48,167 bases of DNA from Candidatus Woesearchaeota archaeon (lineage in GTDB: Archaea > Nanobdellota > Nanobdellia > SCGC-AAA011-G17 > GW2011-AR18), in the NCBI GenBank assembly GCA_016179945.1, contig JACPCE010000002.1:1-48167 (forward strand). The letters are read 5' to 3'. The notes under the pieces were generated by a model that was not told the DNA's origin, did no database searches, and saw only the letters and a list, made by a program, of their open reading frames with translations. Positions 8,440 to 15,387 of this stretch are shown here, one piece after another; the first letter of the stretch is position 1, and the number at the start of each line of letters is the position of its first letter. A program made the position numbers and the translations under genes.

Positions 8440-9216
8440 ATGTATCTAATAGCAATAGGTGAAATATTCCTAAAAGGAAAAAATAGAATAAACTTTGAAA
8501 GAAAGTTAATGAAGAATATAAGGGCTATTTTAAATTTAAATCCAAATGATTTGGTTAGATTTAGAAATAGATATCTGCTAAAGATAGAACAAGAACCTAA
8601 TAACCTAAAAAGAGTTTTTGGAGTAATTTTTTATACAAGAGTTATCGAATCAAAATTAGAAAATATAGACCAGGCAGCACTTTCTTTAATATCAAGTGAA
8701 AAAACTTTCAGAGTAAGCGCAAAAAAATCAATATCTTTAAAGAAAGATTCACAAAAAATAAACGAAGAGATGGGTGCTTATATTTTATCTAAAAATTCAA
8801 ACATAAAAGTGAATCTAGAAAAACCAGAAATAGAAATAAAAATAGAGGAAATAAGCAATAAATTTTATTTATATAAAGCTTCAGATATTACTAGATGTTT
8901 TGGCGGTTTACCAGTGGGAACTGCAGGATTTGTTCACCTAATTGTTAATGACGATGTAAATTCAACAGTTGCGGGGTTTTTATTAATGAAAAGAGGATGT
9001 ATAATTTCTGTTTCCCAAGACCTTCCATTATTGCACAAATTTGAATCAGGTTTTAATATAAGGATAAGGGGGGAAAAAATAACAGATATTATTGCAACTG
9101 ATGAAAACTTTGAAAATTTTAATTTAAAACAAGATGAAAAAATGATACTAAGACCATTATTAGGATATACAAAAGAACAAATAAAAAAAATGTATGAAGA
9201 AATAGTTTCTATTTAA
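8440..9216 (+). CDS. ThiI-like protein: THUMP domain plus degenerate, truncated PP-loop
   Basis: 258 residues from ATG 8440 (MYLIAIGEIFLKGKNRINFERKL, matching the ThiI N-terminal ferredoxin-like domain). A THUMP domain follows, then RCFGGLPVGTAGFVHLIV. Functional ThiI has an ATP-binding SGGIDS at the next position; here it reads NDDVNS, followed by the otherwise conserved TVAGFLLMKRG. The remaining adenylation domain is cut to ~60 residues and there is no rhodanese domain. Full ThiI proteins run ~380-480 residues. The protein may keep tRNA binding but is unlikely to activate U8 for 4-thiouridine synthesis. Ends 8 nt inside the convergent neighbour. Confidence 0.8.
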   Translation: MYLIAIGEIFLKGKNRINFERKLMKNIRAILNLNPNDLVRFRNRYLLKIEQEPNNLKRVFGVIFYTRVIESKLENIDQAALSLISSEKTFRVSAKKSISLKKDSQKINEEMGAYILSKNSNIKVNLEKPEIEIKIEEISNKFYLYKASDITRCFGGLPVGTAGFVHLIVNDDVNSTVAGFLLMKRGCIISVSQDLPLLHKFESGFNIRIRGEKITDIIATDENFENFNLKQDEKMILRPLLGYTKEQIKKMYEEIVSI

Positions 9217-9418
9217 ATTCCATTTTCATTAATGGATAAACCCTAAATTCATCACAATCAGGATTTTCTAATGAATATTTGTTGCATTTGTATATTCTTT
9301 GGTCTCTTCTTACATAGTCAGCAAATGGAGAACTTAACGTTCCGCAACCATAAGAAAAAAGACCCATTACACCCAAAATAATTTTAACTTTACTTTTATT
9401 TATCAATCTCTCAAGCAT
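9209..9418 (-). CDS. Small membrane-anchored or lipoprotein-like protein
   Basis: 69 residues from ATG 9418 (MLERLINKSKVKIILGVMG). This start is chosen over upstream in-frame ATG 9457 because TTGAGGTGGTCT, an SD, lies just before it. A basic N-terminus and hydrophobic stretch VKIILGVMGLFSYGCG ending in a Cys resemble a lipobox or short signal anchor. The mature part carries two more cysteines (YKC, DCDEF). Overlaps the end of the convergent ThiI-like gene by 8 nt. Function unknown. Confidence 0.5.
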   Translation of the reverse strand: MLERLINKSKVKIILGVMGLFSYGCGTLSSPFADYVRRDQRIYKCNKYSLENPDCDEFRVYPLMKMEFK

Positions 9419-9554
9419 ATAGACCACCTCAATAATTCTGTAGTTGAATTTGTTCATAAATATAACTTAGAAATTTCTGAAAAATTTTCAATTAAGTGAA
9501 AATATAGTATAATCTAAAGTAGCATATATAAAAGAATTTAAAAATTAAATAAAT

Positions 9555-9950
9555 TTATTGTTCAGAACCGCCAGTAGGTGGCATGTCTTCGCCAAGACCC
9601 CTATATATTTGTGCAAAACTTGGAGTTACTACAATCCAGTCTTCTCCAAAACCTGCAATATCCCCTTCAATAGCTTCACAAGTCTTCTTCAATTTACTTA
9701 CTGCTCTCTTTAATTCCACTAAGTCTTTGTCTTTAAGTGGTTTTATATTAACAAGAGCAACAGTGTAACCCTCTCTTAAGGCATCAAGCGCTGGTTTTAT
9801 ATCAGCAAAATCTTCAACAATAAAAGGCCTTACGACAACTTTTGCCTTGCCTGACCTATCAACAGGCCTAGCACTTATTTCAACATAATCATCTGTAAAT
9901 TCGTCTGATGGTTGTTTCCCTGAGAATAATTTTTCTAATACACCTGCCAT
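9555..9950 (-). CDS. sepF: SepF-like cell division protein
   Basis: 131 residues from ATG 9950 (MAGVLEKLFSG). A TATA element at 9973-9984 sits 22-34 nt upstream of this start, so the longer MYYYY start is rejected. SepF links FtsZ filaments to the membrane in archaea. The short N-terminal amphipathic segment (AGVLEKLF) fits membrane binding, and VVVRPFIVEDFADIKPALDALREGYTVALVNI through GFGEDWIVVTPS is the SepF/DUF552 core. FtsZ is encoded at 14182-15306. Confidence 0.88.
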   Translation of the reverse strand: MAGVLEKLFSGKQPSDEFTDDYVEISARPVDRSGKAKVVVRPFIVEDFADIKPALDALREGYTVALVNIKPLKDKDLVELKRAVSKLKKTCEAIEGDIAGFGEDWIVVTPSFAQIYRGLGEDMPPTGGSEQ

Positions 9951-9972
9951 TTTATTGTAATAATAGTACACC

Positions 9973-9984
9973 GATATATAAATA
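9973..9984 (-). promoter_or_regulatory. TATA element for sepF
   Basis: Minus-strand AATATTTATATATCGG lies about 25 nt before the preferred sepF ATG, implying a short or leaderless transcript. Confidence 0.6.
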
Positions 9985-10053
9985 TTTCCCTTTTCTTTTT
10001 TACTATTAACGAATTAGTAAATTATCTAATAATAATTAGAAAATATATTTAGT

Positions 10054-10308
10054 TTACTTACTTTCTAGCCTAGAAACAACACTCCAGATCTGCATTCTGG
10101 CGTGCTGAGGCACATTTGGGTCTTCAGCAACATCACCTAATTCTTGTAGTGATCTGTCAATCTTTATACTAACATTGCTTTCTTGTTCATCAGCAAGTAT
10201 GTCTATGGCGTTTTTGACCTTAATTCTAACGTTTTTTGGTATTGTTGTGTCTTTTTCTATTACAGACAAGCCTTCCATTATATCATTAAACTTTTCAACT
10301 TCAAACAT
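10054..10308 (-). CDS. UPF0147 family protein
   Basis: 84-residue all-helical archaeal protein of unknown role. KFNDIMEGLSVIEKDTTIPKNVRIKVKNA and DVAEDPNVPQHARMQIWSVVS are the duplicated family motifs. Follows the prefoldin beta gene by 1 nt and is its operon partner. Full length. Confidence 0.85.
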   Translation of the reverse strand: MFEVEKFNDIMEGLSVIEKDTTIPKNVRIKVKNAIDILADEQESNVSIKIDRSLQELGDVAEDPNVPQHARMQIWSVVSRLESK

Positions 10309-10309
10309 T

Positions 10310-10651
10310 TTAATCTTCCTTCTTCTTCATTTGTTTTAAAACATCAGATTGTAAATTTGCAGCTTTTTCTTTAAGTTGATTTTCCTGTTTCTCTATGTTT
10401 TTAATTCTTAGTTCTAAAATTTCCTTTTTACCATGAAGGTCTTTGTTTATATTTTCCTTGTCAGATGCTACCATTATAGAACCAATAATTTTATAGGTTT
10501 TGCCTTTGGCTTTTTCTATTTCCTCTATTGCATTGTCTACTTCAATTAATTGAGTTTGAAAATTTTGTTTCTGCATCAAGAAATTTTGTATATTTTGTTC
10601 TAACATTTGTAATTGTGCGATTTTATTTTCTGTATCTTTGTTAACTTCCAT
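10310..10651 (-). CDS. pfdB: Prefoldin beta subunit
   Basis: 113 residues from ATG 10651, which has a GGAGG SD upstream; the TTG 18 nt earlier overlaps that SD and is rejected. A co-chaperone delivering unfolded proteins to the thermosome. Two long coiled-coil helices (residues ~1-40 and ~70-113) flank the beta-hairpin region GKTYKIIGSIMVASDKENI. The L37Ae-RpoP-prefoldin beta-UPF0147 order is a conserved archaeal cluster. The alpha subunit is not in the window. Confidence 0.92.
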   Translation of the reverse strand: MEVNKDTENKIAQLQMLEQNIQNFLMQKQNFQTQLIEVDNAIEEIEKAKGKTYKIIGSIMVASDKENINKDLHGKKEILELRIKNIEKQENQLKEKAANLQSDVLKQMKKKED

Positions 10652-10704
10652 ACTAAAAACTTCCTCCAAAATAGTTTATATTTGAAAACATTACTTCCAT
10701 GGTT

Positions 10705-10842
10705 TTATACCGCTTCTACTACAGCACTAGTGACTCTTGGTTTGTATAATATTTTAGAACCACAATAAGGACATCTAACTCTCTTTTTAACTAATTCAAA
10801 TTTTATTTCTTTTTGGCAATCTAAACATACATAATTAGTCAT
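10705..10842 (-). CDS. rpoP: RNA polymerase subunit Rpb12/RpoP
   Basis: 45 residues: MTNYVCLDCQKEIKF, then RCPYCGSKILYKPRV. CxxC plus CPYCG form the zinc ribbon of the archaeal P subunit, which stabilises the polymerase assembly platform. SD GGAGG lies 9 nt before the ATG. Sits between L37Ae and prefoldin beta as in many archaea. Full length for the family. Confidence 0.92.
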   Translation of the reverse strand: MTNYVCLDCQKEIKFELVKKRVRCPYCGSKILYKPRVTSAVVEAV

Positions 10843-10864
10843 TGTAAAATTTCCTCCAACTATT

Positions 10865-11083
10865 TTATTCCCCTAAGTAAAAAGCCTTACCAGTAAATTT
10901 ATGACTGCACTTATTGCAAGCCCATATTCCCTTTGCTACTCTTTTTACTGCTGTTTTTGAACAAGAAGGGCATTCATAACACATCTTCTGTCTTTTTTCT
11001 ATAGCTAAAACTTTCTGTCTTACTGTTAAACCATAACGAACTCCAAAACGCCCTGTTGAACCAACTTTCTTTGTAGATGTCAT
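10865..11083 (-). CDS. rpl37ae: 50S ribosomal protein L37Ae (eL43)
   Basis: 72 residues. STKKVGSTGRFGVRYG at the N-terminus and the zinc-ribbon CPSC...CNKC are diagnostic. First gene of the L37Ae-rpoP-pfdB-UPF0147 operon and directly downstream of the tRNA-Pro gene on the same strand. Confidence 0.95.
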   Translation of the reverse strand: MTSTKKVGSTGRFGVRYGLTVRQKVLAIEKRQKMCYECPSCSKTAVKRVAKGIWACNKCSHKFTGKAFYLGE

Positions 11084-11144
11084 TTTTATCTAAAATTATG
11101 TTTGTATGGTGATTTTGTAAGATTTATAAATATATTGGATGGGA

Positions 11145-11265
11145 TGGGGCTACTGGAATTTGAATCCAGACCTCAACCTTGCTTTTCTTAAATAAGAACC
11201 CAAGGGTCGTATCCTGGCCAAGTTAGACGATAGATATAGTATAGGTCATAAGACTCTATATCCCC
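11145..11265 (-). tRNA. tRNA-Pro(UGG) with two introns
   Basis: Mature exons on the minus strand are 11265-11262, 11233-11199 and 11179-11145 (74 nt, no encoded CCA). Acceptor GGGG+CTA pairs fully with TAGCCCC, D-stem GTCT/GGAT with A14, G18, G19 and A21, anticodon stem CGACC/GGTTG, loop CTTGGGA (anticodon TGG), T-arm CTGGA-TTCAAAT-TCCAG, discriminator A. Intron 1 (11261-11234, 28 nt) lies at acceptor position 4/5. Its bulge-helix-bulge has central helix ATGG/CTAT, bulges GG^A and AT^C, inner helix TATAG/CTATA. Intron 2 (11198-11180, 19 nt) is at canonical 37/38, bulges GG^T and CA^A. The leader also pairs with the D-arm (GCCAAGTTA with TAACTTGGC). Confidence 0.82.
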
Positions 11266-11783
11266 ATTAAAGTTAACTTGGCTAACCCATCCAGAATTTA
11301 AAACAAATAATTTATTTTATAAAGCTGTCGATATTTACTTTTAAAATTTCTTGAAGTTTTTGTTGTTTTCTTGGATTACTAAATCCAATATACTGGTTAT
11401 TTTTTAAATATCTTTTGAGAACTTTGCATAAATAGATTATGCGTTGCAGACTAAATATGATAAGGTTAAGAAGTTAAGAAATAACCTGGAAGAATTTAAT
11501 AAACTTGTAAACTGGAGAAAATTCTTAAGATTCTTTCCAGCAAGAAGCAGCTTTGTTGGAAGACCAGAATATTAGAAGATATTAATGATTAAAATATTAT
11601 TTCTTCTCCTACAAAAAGATTATCCATAATATCTATCTTGGTATTTAAAAATTCCTTCTTCATAGGTTAGCTGTCTGCAACTATCTGGTAAAATATTTTC
11701 ATTTACTTATCCTTGTGTTGCATAAGTTTTTACTTTAGCCTTAATAAGAAATTTTGATAAATTCATTGTAACTACTTAAATAT
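11266..11783. other. Intergenic stretch with decayed coding remnants
   Basis: About 520 nt between tRNA-Pro and L11. It contains one readable plus-strand fragment (listed separately). On the minus strand at ~11760-11600 there is a second stop-broken frame (NENILPDSCRQLTYEEG, then FKYQDRYYG). No intact gene, RNA gene or repeat was found in the rest. Confidence 0.4.
11444..11575 (+). pseudogene. Possible transposase N-terminal remnant
   Basis: An open frame from TTG 11444 reads KYDKVKKLRNNLEEFNKLVNW, then RKFLRFFPARSSFVGRPEY and a stop. A Leu/Asn-rich helical start with a Trp and a GRPxY motif resembles the N-terminus of IS5/IS1182-type transposases, truncated after ~43 codons. No downstream catalytic domain or terminal repeats were seen. 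The assignment is tentative. Confidence 0.3.
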
Positions 11784-12500
11784 TTATTTCTTAGCAGATT
11801 CTTTCTTAGGCGCTACTGCAGGTGTTGCTCCTGTAGCTGGTTTTGTTGCATCAGGTACTGCACTTGTTGCTTTAGCTGCAGTCTCTGCTTCTTTTACAGC
11901 TTTAGCTTCTGCTTTTTGTTTTTCAACTTGTTTCTTTTTAATATCTAGTTCTTTAGCCAAAGTTTCAAGCTGTTTCTTTTTTTCAGCATCAGGTTCTGTT
12001 TTCTCTGATTTAATTAAATCATTATATAAACCTTCATCAATTTCTTTCAAAATATCTTTAGCATCTTTTCCATCAATTAAAATTCCAGCAGATTGACAGC
12101 TTCCAACAATAGTTTTAACAGCAGATTTAAGATTATTAACCAATAAAGAAGAAGATTTCATTCTAGCAACTTTAATTACTTGCTCAAAAGATATTACACC
12201 TGCTTTATTTACATGGGGTTCTCCAGAACCCTTCTCAATATTTATTTCTTTCATTATCAATTGAGAAGCTGGCGGAGTTCCTATTGTAATTGTAAATTCT
12301 TTGGTTTCTGTATCGACAATAACCTTAACAGGAACCTTCATACCTTTGAAATCTTTAGTTTTATCATTAATTTGGGAAACTACTTGCCCTATATTCACTT
12401 TCATTGGTCCCAAACTAGAGCCAAGTGGAGGACCTGCACTTGCTTTGCCACCTTCAACCAATGCATCTACTATTTGTTTCTTTCCCATTTTATTAGACAA
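11784..12500 (-). CDS. rpl11: 50S ribosomal protein L11 (uL11) with C-terminal extension
   Basis: Binds the GTPase-associated region of 23S rRNA. Residues ~1-160 are ordinary archaeal L11 (QIVDALVEGGKASAGPPLGSSLGP, KDFKGMKVPVKVIVD, PPASQLI, KSAVKTIVGSCQSAGILIDGK). After ~160 comes a ~75-residue tail, first a Lys/Glu coiled-coil-like segment and then Ala/Pro/Thr-rich (ATKPATGATPAVAPKKESAKK). Archaeal L11 normally ends near 160-170, so the tail is an addition. Part of the FtsZ-SecE-Spt5-L11 gene order. Confidence 0.95.
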   Translation of the reverse strand: MSNKMGKKQIVDALVEGGKASAGPPLGSSLGPMKVNIGQVVSQINDKTKDFKGMKVPVKVIVDTETKEFTITIGTPPASQLIMKEINIEKGSGEPHVNKAGVISFEQVIKVARMKSSSLLVNNLKSAVKTIVGSCQSAGILIDGKDAKDILKEIDEGLYNDLIKSEKTEPDAEKKKQLETLAKELDIKKKQVEKQKAEAKAVKEAETAAKATSAVPDATKPATGATPAVAPKKESAKK

Positions 12501-12590
12501 TAGTCTTAAGGATTTAAAAACAATTTATAAGGCTTTCTAGTTATAATTTATAGTAGAAAAATTTAAAAATAAAGTTACATTTAGATTGTC

Positions 12591-12941
12591 ATGTGGAAAA
12601 ATCTTGCTCCTTCTTTGGTAAGACAAAGAATTATTATAGAATGTACAACAACAAAAATAGTAGAACCTTATCAGATCAAAGATTATTTATTAAAATTAGC
12701 TAAAATAACTAAAATGGAAGTTTTATCAGAACCATTTGCATATACCGCCCATGAAATGGGTTATGGTGGTTGGATTCATTGGAAAAGTTCAGGAAGTCAT
12801 GTTTATAGTTATCCGACAACACCCCCATTATTTACAGTGGATATTTACACATGCAAACCATTCTCTCCAGAAAAAGCAGTTGAATTTACAAAAAAATATT
12901 TTAAAGCTTTACAAATAGTATGGAAGGAAATAAAAATTTAA
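12591..12941 (+). CDS. SpeD-like S-adenosylmethionine decarboxylase homologue with altered active site
   Basis: 116 residues. The spacing of SSGSHVYSYPTTPPLFTVDIYTCKPFSPEKA matches the SpeD core ([24 protein letters not shown]). The pyruvoyl-forming Ser and the YTC cysteine are kept, but the residue before the Ser is Gly rather than Glu and the IHTWPE His position reads YSYPTT. It may be a neofunctionalised or non-decarboxylating paralogue. A link to spermidine supply for hypusine (dys and eIF5A are in the window) is inference. Ends 4 nt inside the convergent spt5. Confidence 0.6.
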   Translation: MWKNLAPSLVRQRIIIECTTTKIVEPYQIKDYLLKLAKITKMEVLSEPFAYTAHEMGYGGWIHWKSSGSHVYSYPTTPPLFTVDIYTCKPFSPEKAVEFTKKYFKALQIVWKEIKI

Positions 12942-13429
12942 TCCTCATCTTTCTTTTCTTCTATGGTTTCATCAGAATCTCTTCTTATGACTTTAACCCA
13001 GTCCATTTTGACAGTTATTGGTATTGGAATTGCAGCTTCCAACAATTCAACAACAACCTCTTCTTTAGTCTCATCAATTCTTTTTACTTTGGCTTTCTCT
13101 TTCTTAAATGGACCATGAATAATTTCTACAATATCTCTTTCTTGAATATTCATAGGTGCTTTTATCTGTTCTAGCATAGGCTCTATTTCTGAAAAATTTA
13201 CTTCCTTAGGAAGCAATCCCCTAGAATAAGGAATCCCAAAGCAAGCCTGCTCTGCATCTTCCCTTGTTTTAGATTCAATAAATATATATCCCCGCATTCC
13301 ATAAGCATTAATTACACTATAAACTTCAAGATTTTTCTTTTTTACATTAGTATCAATAAAATCCATTACTTGTTCTTCCCTATTGGCTGTTGTTCTTATT
13401 GCAAATATTTTGTTTTCCATTTTTTTCAT
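12938..13429 (-). CDS. spt5: Transcription elongation factor Spt5 (NusG family)
   Basis: 163 residues from ATG 13429, which overlaps the secE stop as ATGA; an ATG 18 nt upstream is possible. An NGN domain (NKIFAIRTTANREEQVMDFI through GIPYSRGLLP) and KOW motif (IQERDIVEIIHGPFKKEKAKVKRID) are clear. An acidic tail ends the protein. Binds the RNA polymerase clamp with Spt4 to promote processivity. Cotranscribed with secE. Confidence 0.94.
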   Translation of the reverse strand: MKKMENKIFAIRTTANREEQVMDFIDTNVKKKNLEVYSVINAYGMRGYIFIESKTREDAEQACFGIPYSRGLLPKEVNFSEIEPMLEQIKAPMNIQERDIVEIIHGPFKKEKAKVKRIDETKEEVVVELLEAAIPIPITVKMDWVKVIRRDSDETIEEKKDED

Positions 13430-13623
13430 TGAAGGAATAATTGCCATAACATATTAATGACAAAACCAATAAAACCTATAACCAATATGCCTATTCCAGT
13501 TACTTTAACTATTACTTTCAATTCTTCCCTTGTAGGTTTTTTAGTAACTTGCCATACCCTTCTGCATTCCACTATAAATGATTTAAAACGTTGTGTAAGA
13601 GAAGGTTTGCCAACTTCTTCCAT
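13426..13623 (-). CDS. secE: Protein translocase subunit SecE/Sec61 gamma
   Basis: 65 residues: amphipathic helix (SLTQRFKSFIVECRRVWQVTKKPTREEL) followed by one transmembrane segment (IVKVTGIGILVIGFIGFVINMLW), the standard SecE layout. Located directly upstream of spt5, as in most archaea. Confidence 0.93.
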   Translation of the reverse strand: MEEVGKPSLTQRFKSFIVECRRVWQVTKKPTREELKVIVKVTGIGILVIGFIGFVINMLWQLFLQ

Positions 13624-13722
13624 ATATTTTTGATAATAGAAAAGGTATTTAAATGTTATTATGAAAAGCTATATTTTATTATCTAAGTTAAGCTTATAAA
13701 TTTTTATATTTGTTATAAAATT

Positions 13723-13968
13723 ATGACACTTGATAAATTATTACCTAATGAATGTAAGATTGGAAGAGAAGATTTTACTCCAGTAAGAGGACTTTTAGAT
13801 TATAGAAGAAGAACAGCAAGATATACTGATGTTATGTGGTCAGATGTAAATATGCCCTTAGCTAGTTCAATAACAGATAGAGATGCTTTATTATTTGGCT
13901 GGAATACAATAATATTTTCTCCACTAGTCCTAACTTTAGGATATGCACTCTACAAATATTTAATTTAA
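13723..13968 (+). CDS. Tail-anchored small protein of unknown function
   Basis: 81 residues with a polar, Arg-rich first half (GLLDYRRRTARYTD) and one C-terminal hydrophobic segment (TIIFSPLVLTLGYALYKYLI). A TATA-like AAATTTTTATATTTG lies just upstream. Convergent with the frameshifted frame after ftsZ, overlapping it by 9 nt. Family not recognised. Confidence 0.5.
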   Translation: MTLDKLLPNECKIGREDFTPVRGLLDYRRRTARYTDVMWSDVNMPLASSITDRDALLFGWNTIIFSPLVLTLGYALYKYLI

Positions 13969-14180
13969 ATATTCTAAACTTCTTATATATACTTTATGGT
14001 TTTCTATTTGTGTTCTTAGCCCAGCAATTTTATCATCTAAAGTATAATAAGAAGTGCATTCTGGTAAATTTGGTCTGTTTTCTATAAGAAAGCAATATCC
14101 CCTATTATTTTTGTTATTGCAACTTCGTGGTTTCGTCTATGTATTTCTATAGCCCCATCACTTAATTCATCTAAAAACAT
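13960..14180 (-). pseudogene. Frameshifted small gene downstream of ftsZ
   Basis: An ATG at 14180, 1 nt after the ftsZ stop, opens a frame reading MFLDELSDGAIEIHRRNHEVAITK before it stops. The -1 frame continues through NNRGYCFLIENRPNLPEC and TLDDKIAGLRTQIENHKVYIRSLEYLN to TAA at 13960. The switch falls in or near ACAAAAATAATAGGGG. Together they make ~73 residues with Cys residues and a helical end. It could be a decayed gene, a sequencing error or a programmed frameshift. No family recognised. Confidence 0.4.
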
Positions 14181-14181
14181 T

Positions 14182-15306
14182 TTAATCCACAAAATCAATA
14201 CCTAATTCTTCTTCCATATCTTTCTTTTTCTTGACAACAACAGGTCCGCTTTTCTTCCCACCAAATATTTGAGGGCTTCTTACACCAGTAACAATTAACA
14301 AAGTTCTTATTGTTGTATCTAAATCTTCTGATATCTGCGCTCCCCAAATAGTTCTTGCATCTTCATCTAATCTTTCTGTTATAGTTTCAACAATTTTCCT
14401 GGCTTCATCCAATGTCATGTTTGGACCGCCAGAAATATTAATTAAAGCACCATTGGCTCCAGTAATATCAACATCAAGCAAAGGATTTTGTATTGCCTTT
14501 TCTACAGATTCTATGGCTCTGTTGTCAGAATCACTTTCACCAACACCAATCATTGCAACCCCGCCCTTGCCCATAACTGTTTTTATATCAGCAAAGTCCA
14601 AATTTACCAAACCAGGCTTTGTAACAAGTTCTGCTATGCCTTTTACAGAATTAGTTAATATTTCATCAGCAACTTTAAATGCGGTATGCAAAGGCAAGCC
14701 AGGACAAAGCTCTAATAACTTATCATTAGGAATAACTATCAAAGTATCAACAGTACTTTCCAATTTTTCTAAACCAGATATAGCATTTCCATATCTACGT
14801 TGGCCTTCCATAGCAAATGGCAAAGTAACTATAGCAATAGTTAGTATTCCTAATTTTTTGGCAACTTCAGCAACAACTGGCGCAGCACCGGTGCCTGTGC
14901 CACCCCCCAAACCACAAGTAATAAAGATAATATCGGACCCTTGTATGGCTTCTTTAATGTCTTTTTCACTTTCCTTTGCAGAATCTTCTCCAACTTTTGG
15001 TATTGATCCAGCACCCAAACCACCTGTTAGTTCTTTTCCTATTAAAATTTTTACATTAGCATTAGTATAAAGCAAGTCTTGAGCATCTGTATTTATTGCT
15101 ACTGTTTCTGTGCCAGAAATTCCAACCTCAGACATACGATTTATAGTATTATTTCCTCCACCGCCACAACCGATAACTTTTATCTTTGCTTTTTGTTTAG
15201 CTACAAGAGATTCTAGTTCTTCATCAATAGCAGTAACTTTTTTTGGAGCTTGTTTAAGCCCAGAAACAGAAATTCTCTGATTAACCTGCCTTAATAAACT
15301 ATCCAT
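14182..15306 (-). CDS. ftsZ: Cell division protein FtsZ
   Basis: 374 residues from ATG 15306 (MDSLLRQVNQRI). The TATA-like GTTAAATATTAG sits 21-31 nt upstream, favouring this start over ATG 15339. Tubulin-fold GTPase: KVIGCGGGGNNTINRM, the tubulin signature GLGGGTGTGAAPV, TLPFAMEGQRR, NDKLLELCPGLP, and T7-loop NLDFADIKTVM. The C-terminus ends in KKKKDMEEELGIDFVD. Forms the division ring, tethered by SepF (9555-9950). Upstream of secE-spt5-L11 with a few interruptions. Confidence 0.97.
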   Translation of the reverse strand: MDSLLRQVNQRISVSGLKQAPKKVTAIDEELESLVAKQKAKIKVIGCGGGGNNTINRMSEVGISGTETVAINTDAQDLLYTNANVKILIGKELTGGLGAGSIPKVGEDSAKESEKDIKEAIQGSDIIFITCGLGGGTGTGAAPVVAEVAKKLGILTIAIVTLPFAMEGQRRYGNAISGLEKLESTVDTLIVIPNDKLLELCPGLPLHTAFKVADEILTNSVKGIAELVTKPGLVNLDFADIKTVMGKGGVAMIGVGESDSDNRAIESVEKAIQNPLLDVDITGANGALINISGGPNMTLDEARKIVETITERLDEDARTIWGAQISEDLDTTIRTLLIVTGVRSPQIFGGKKSGPVVVKKKKDMEEELGIDFVD

Positions 15307-15387
15307 ATAAGCATAAACTACAAAACTAATATTTAACATTATCGGCGAAAAGTCGCATATTTTTTAATAGAAATATCTAAGATTACA

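Noticed and set aside
11145-11291. tRNA with acceptor GGATGGG/CCCATCC
   Set aside because: Those arms leave four unpaired nucleotides between the T-stem and acceptor and give no D-arm. GGGG+CTA/TAGCCCC fits every conserved tRNA position after intron removal.
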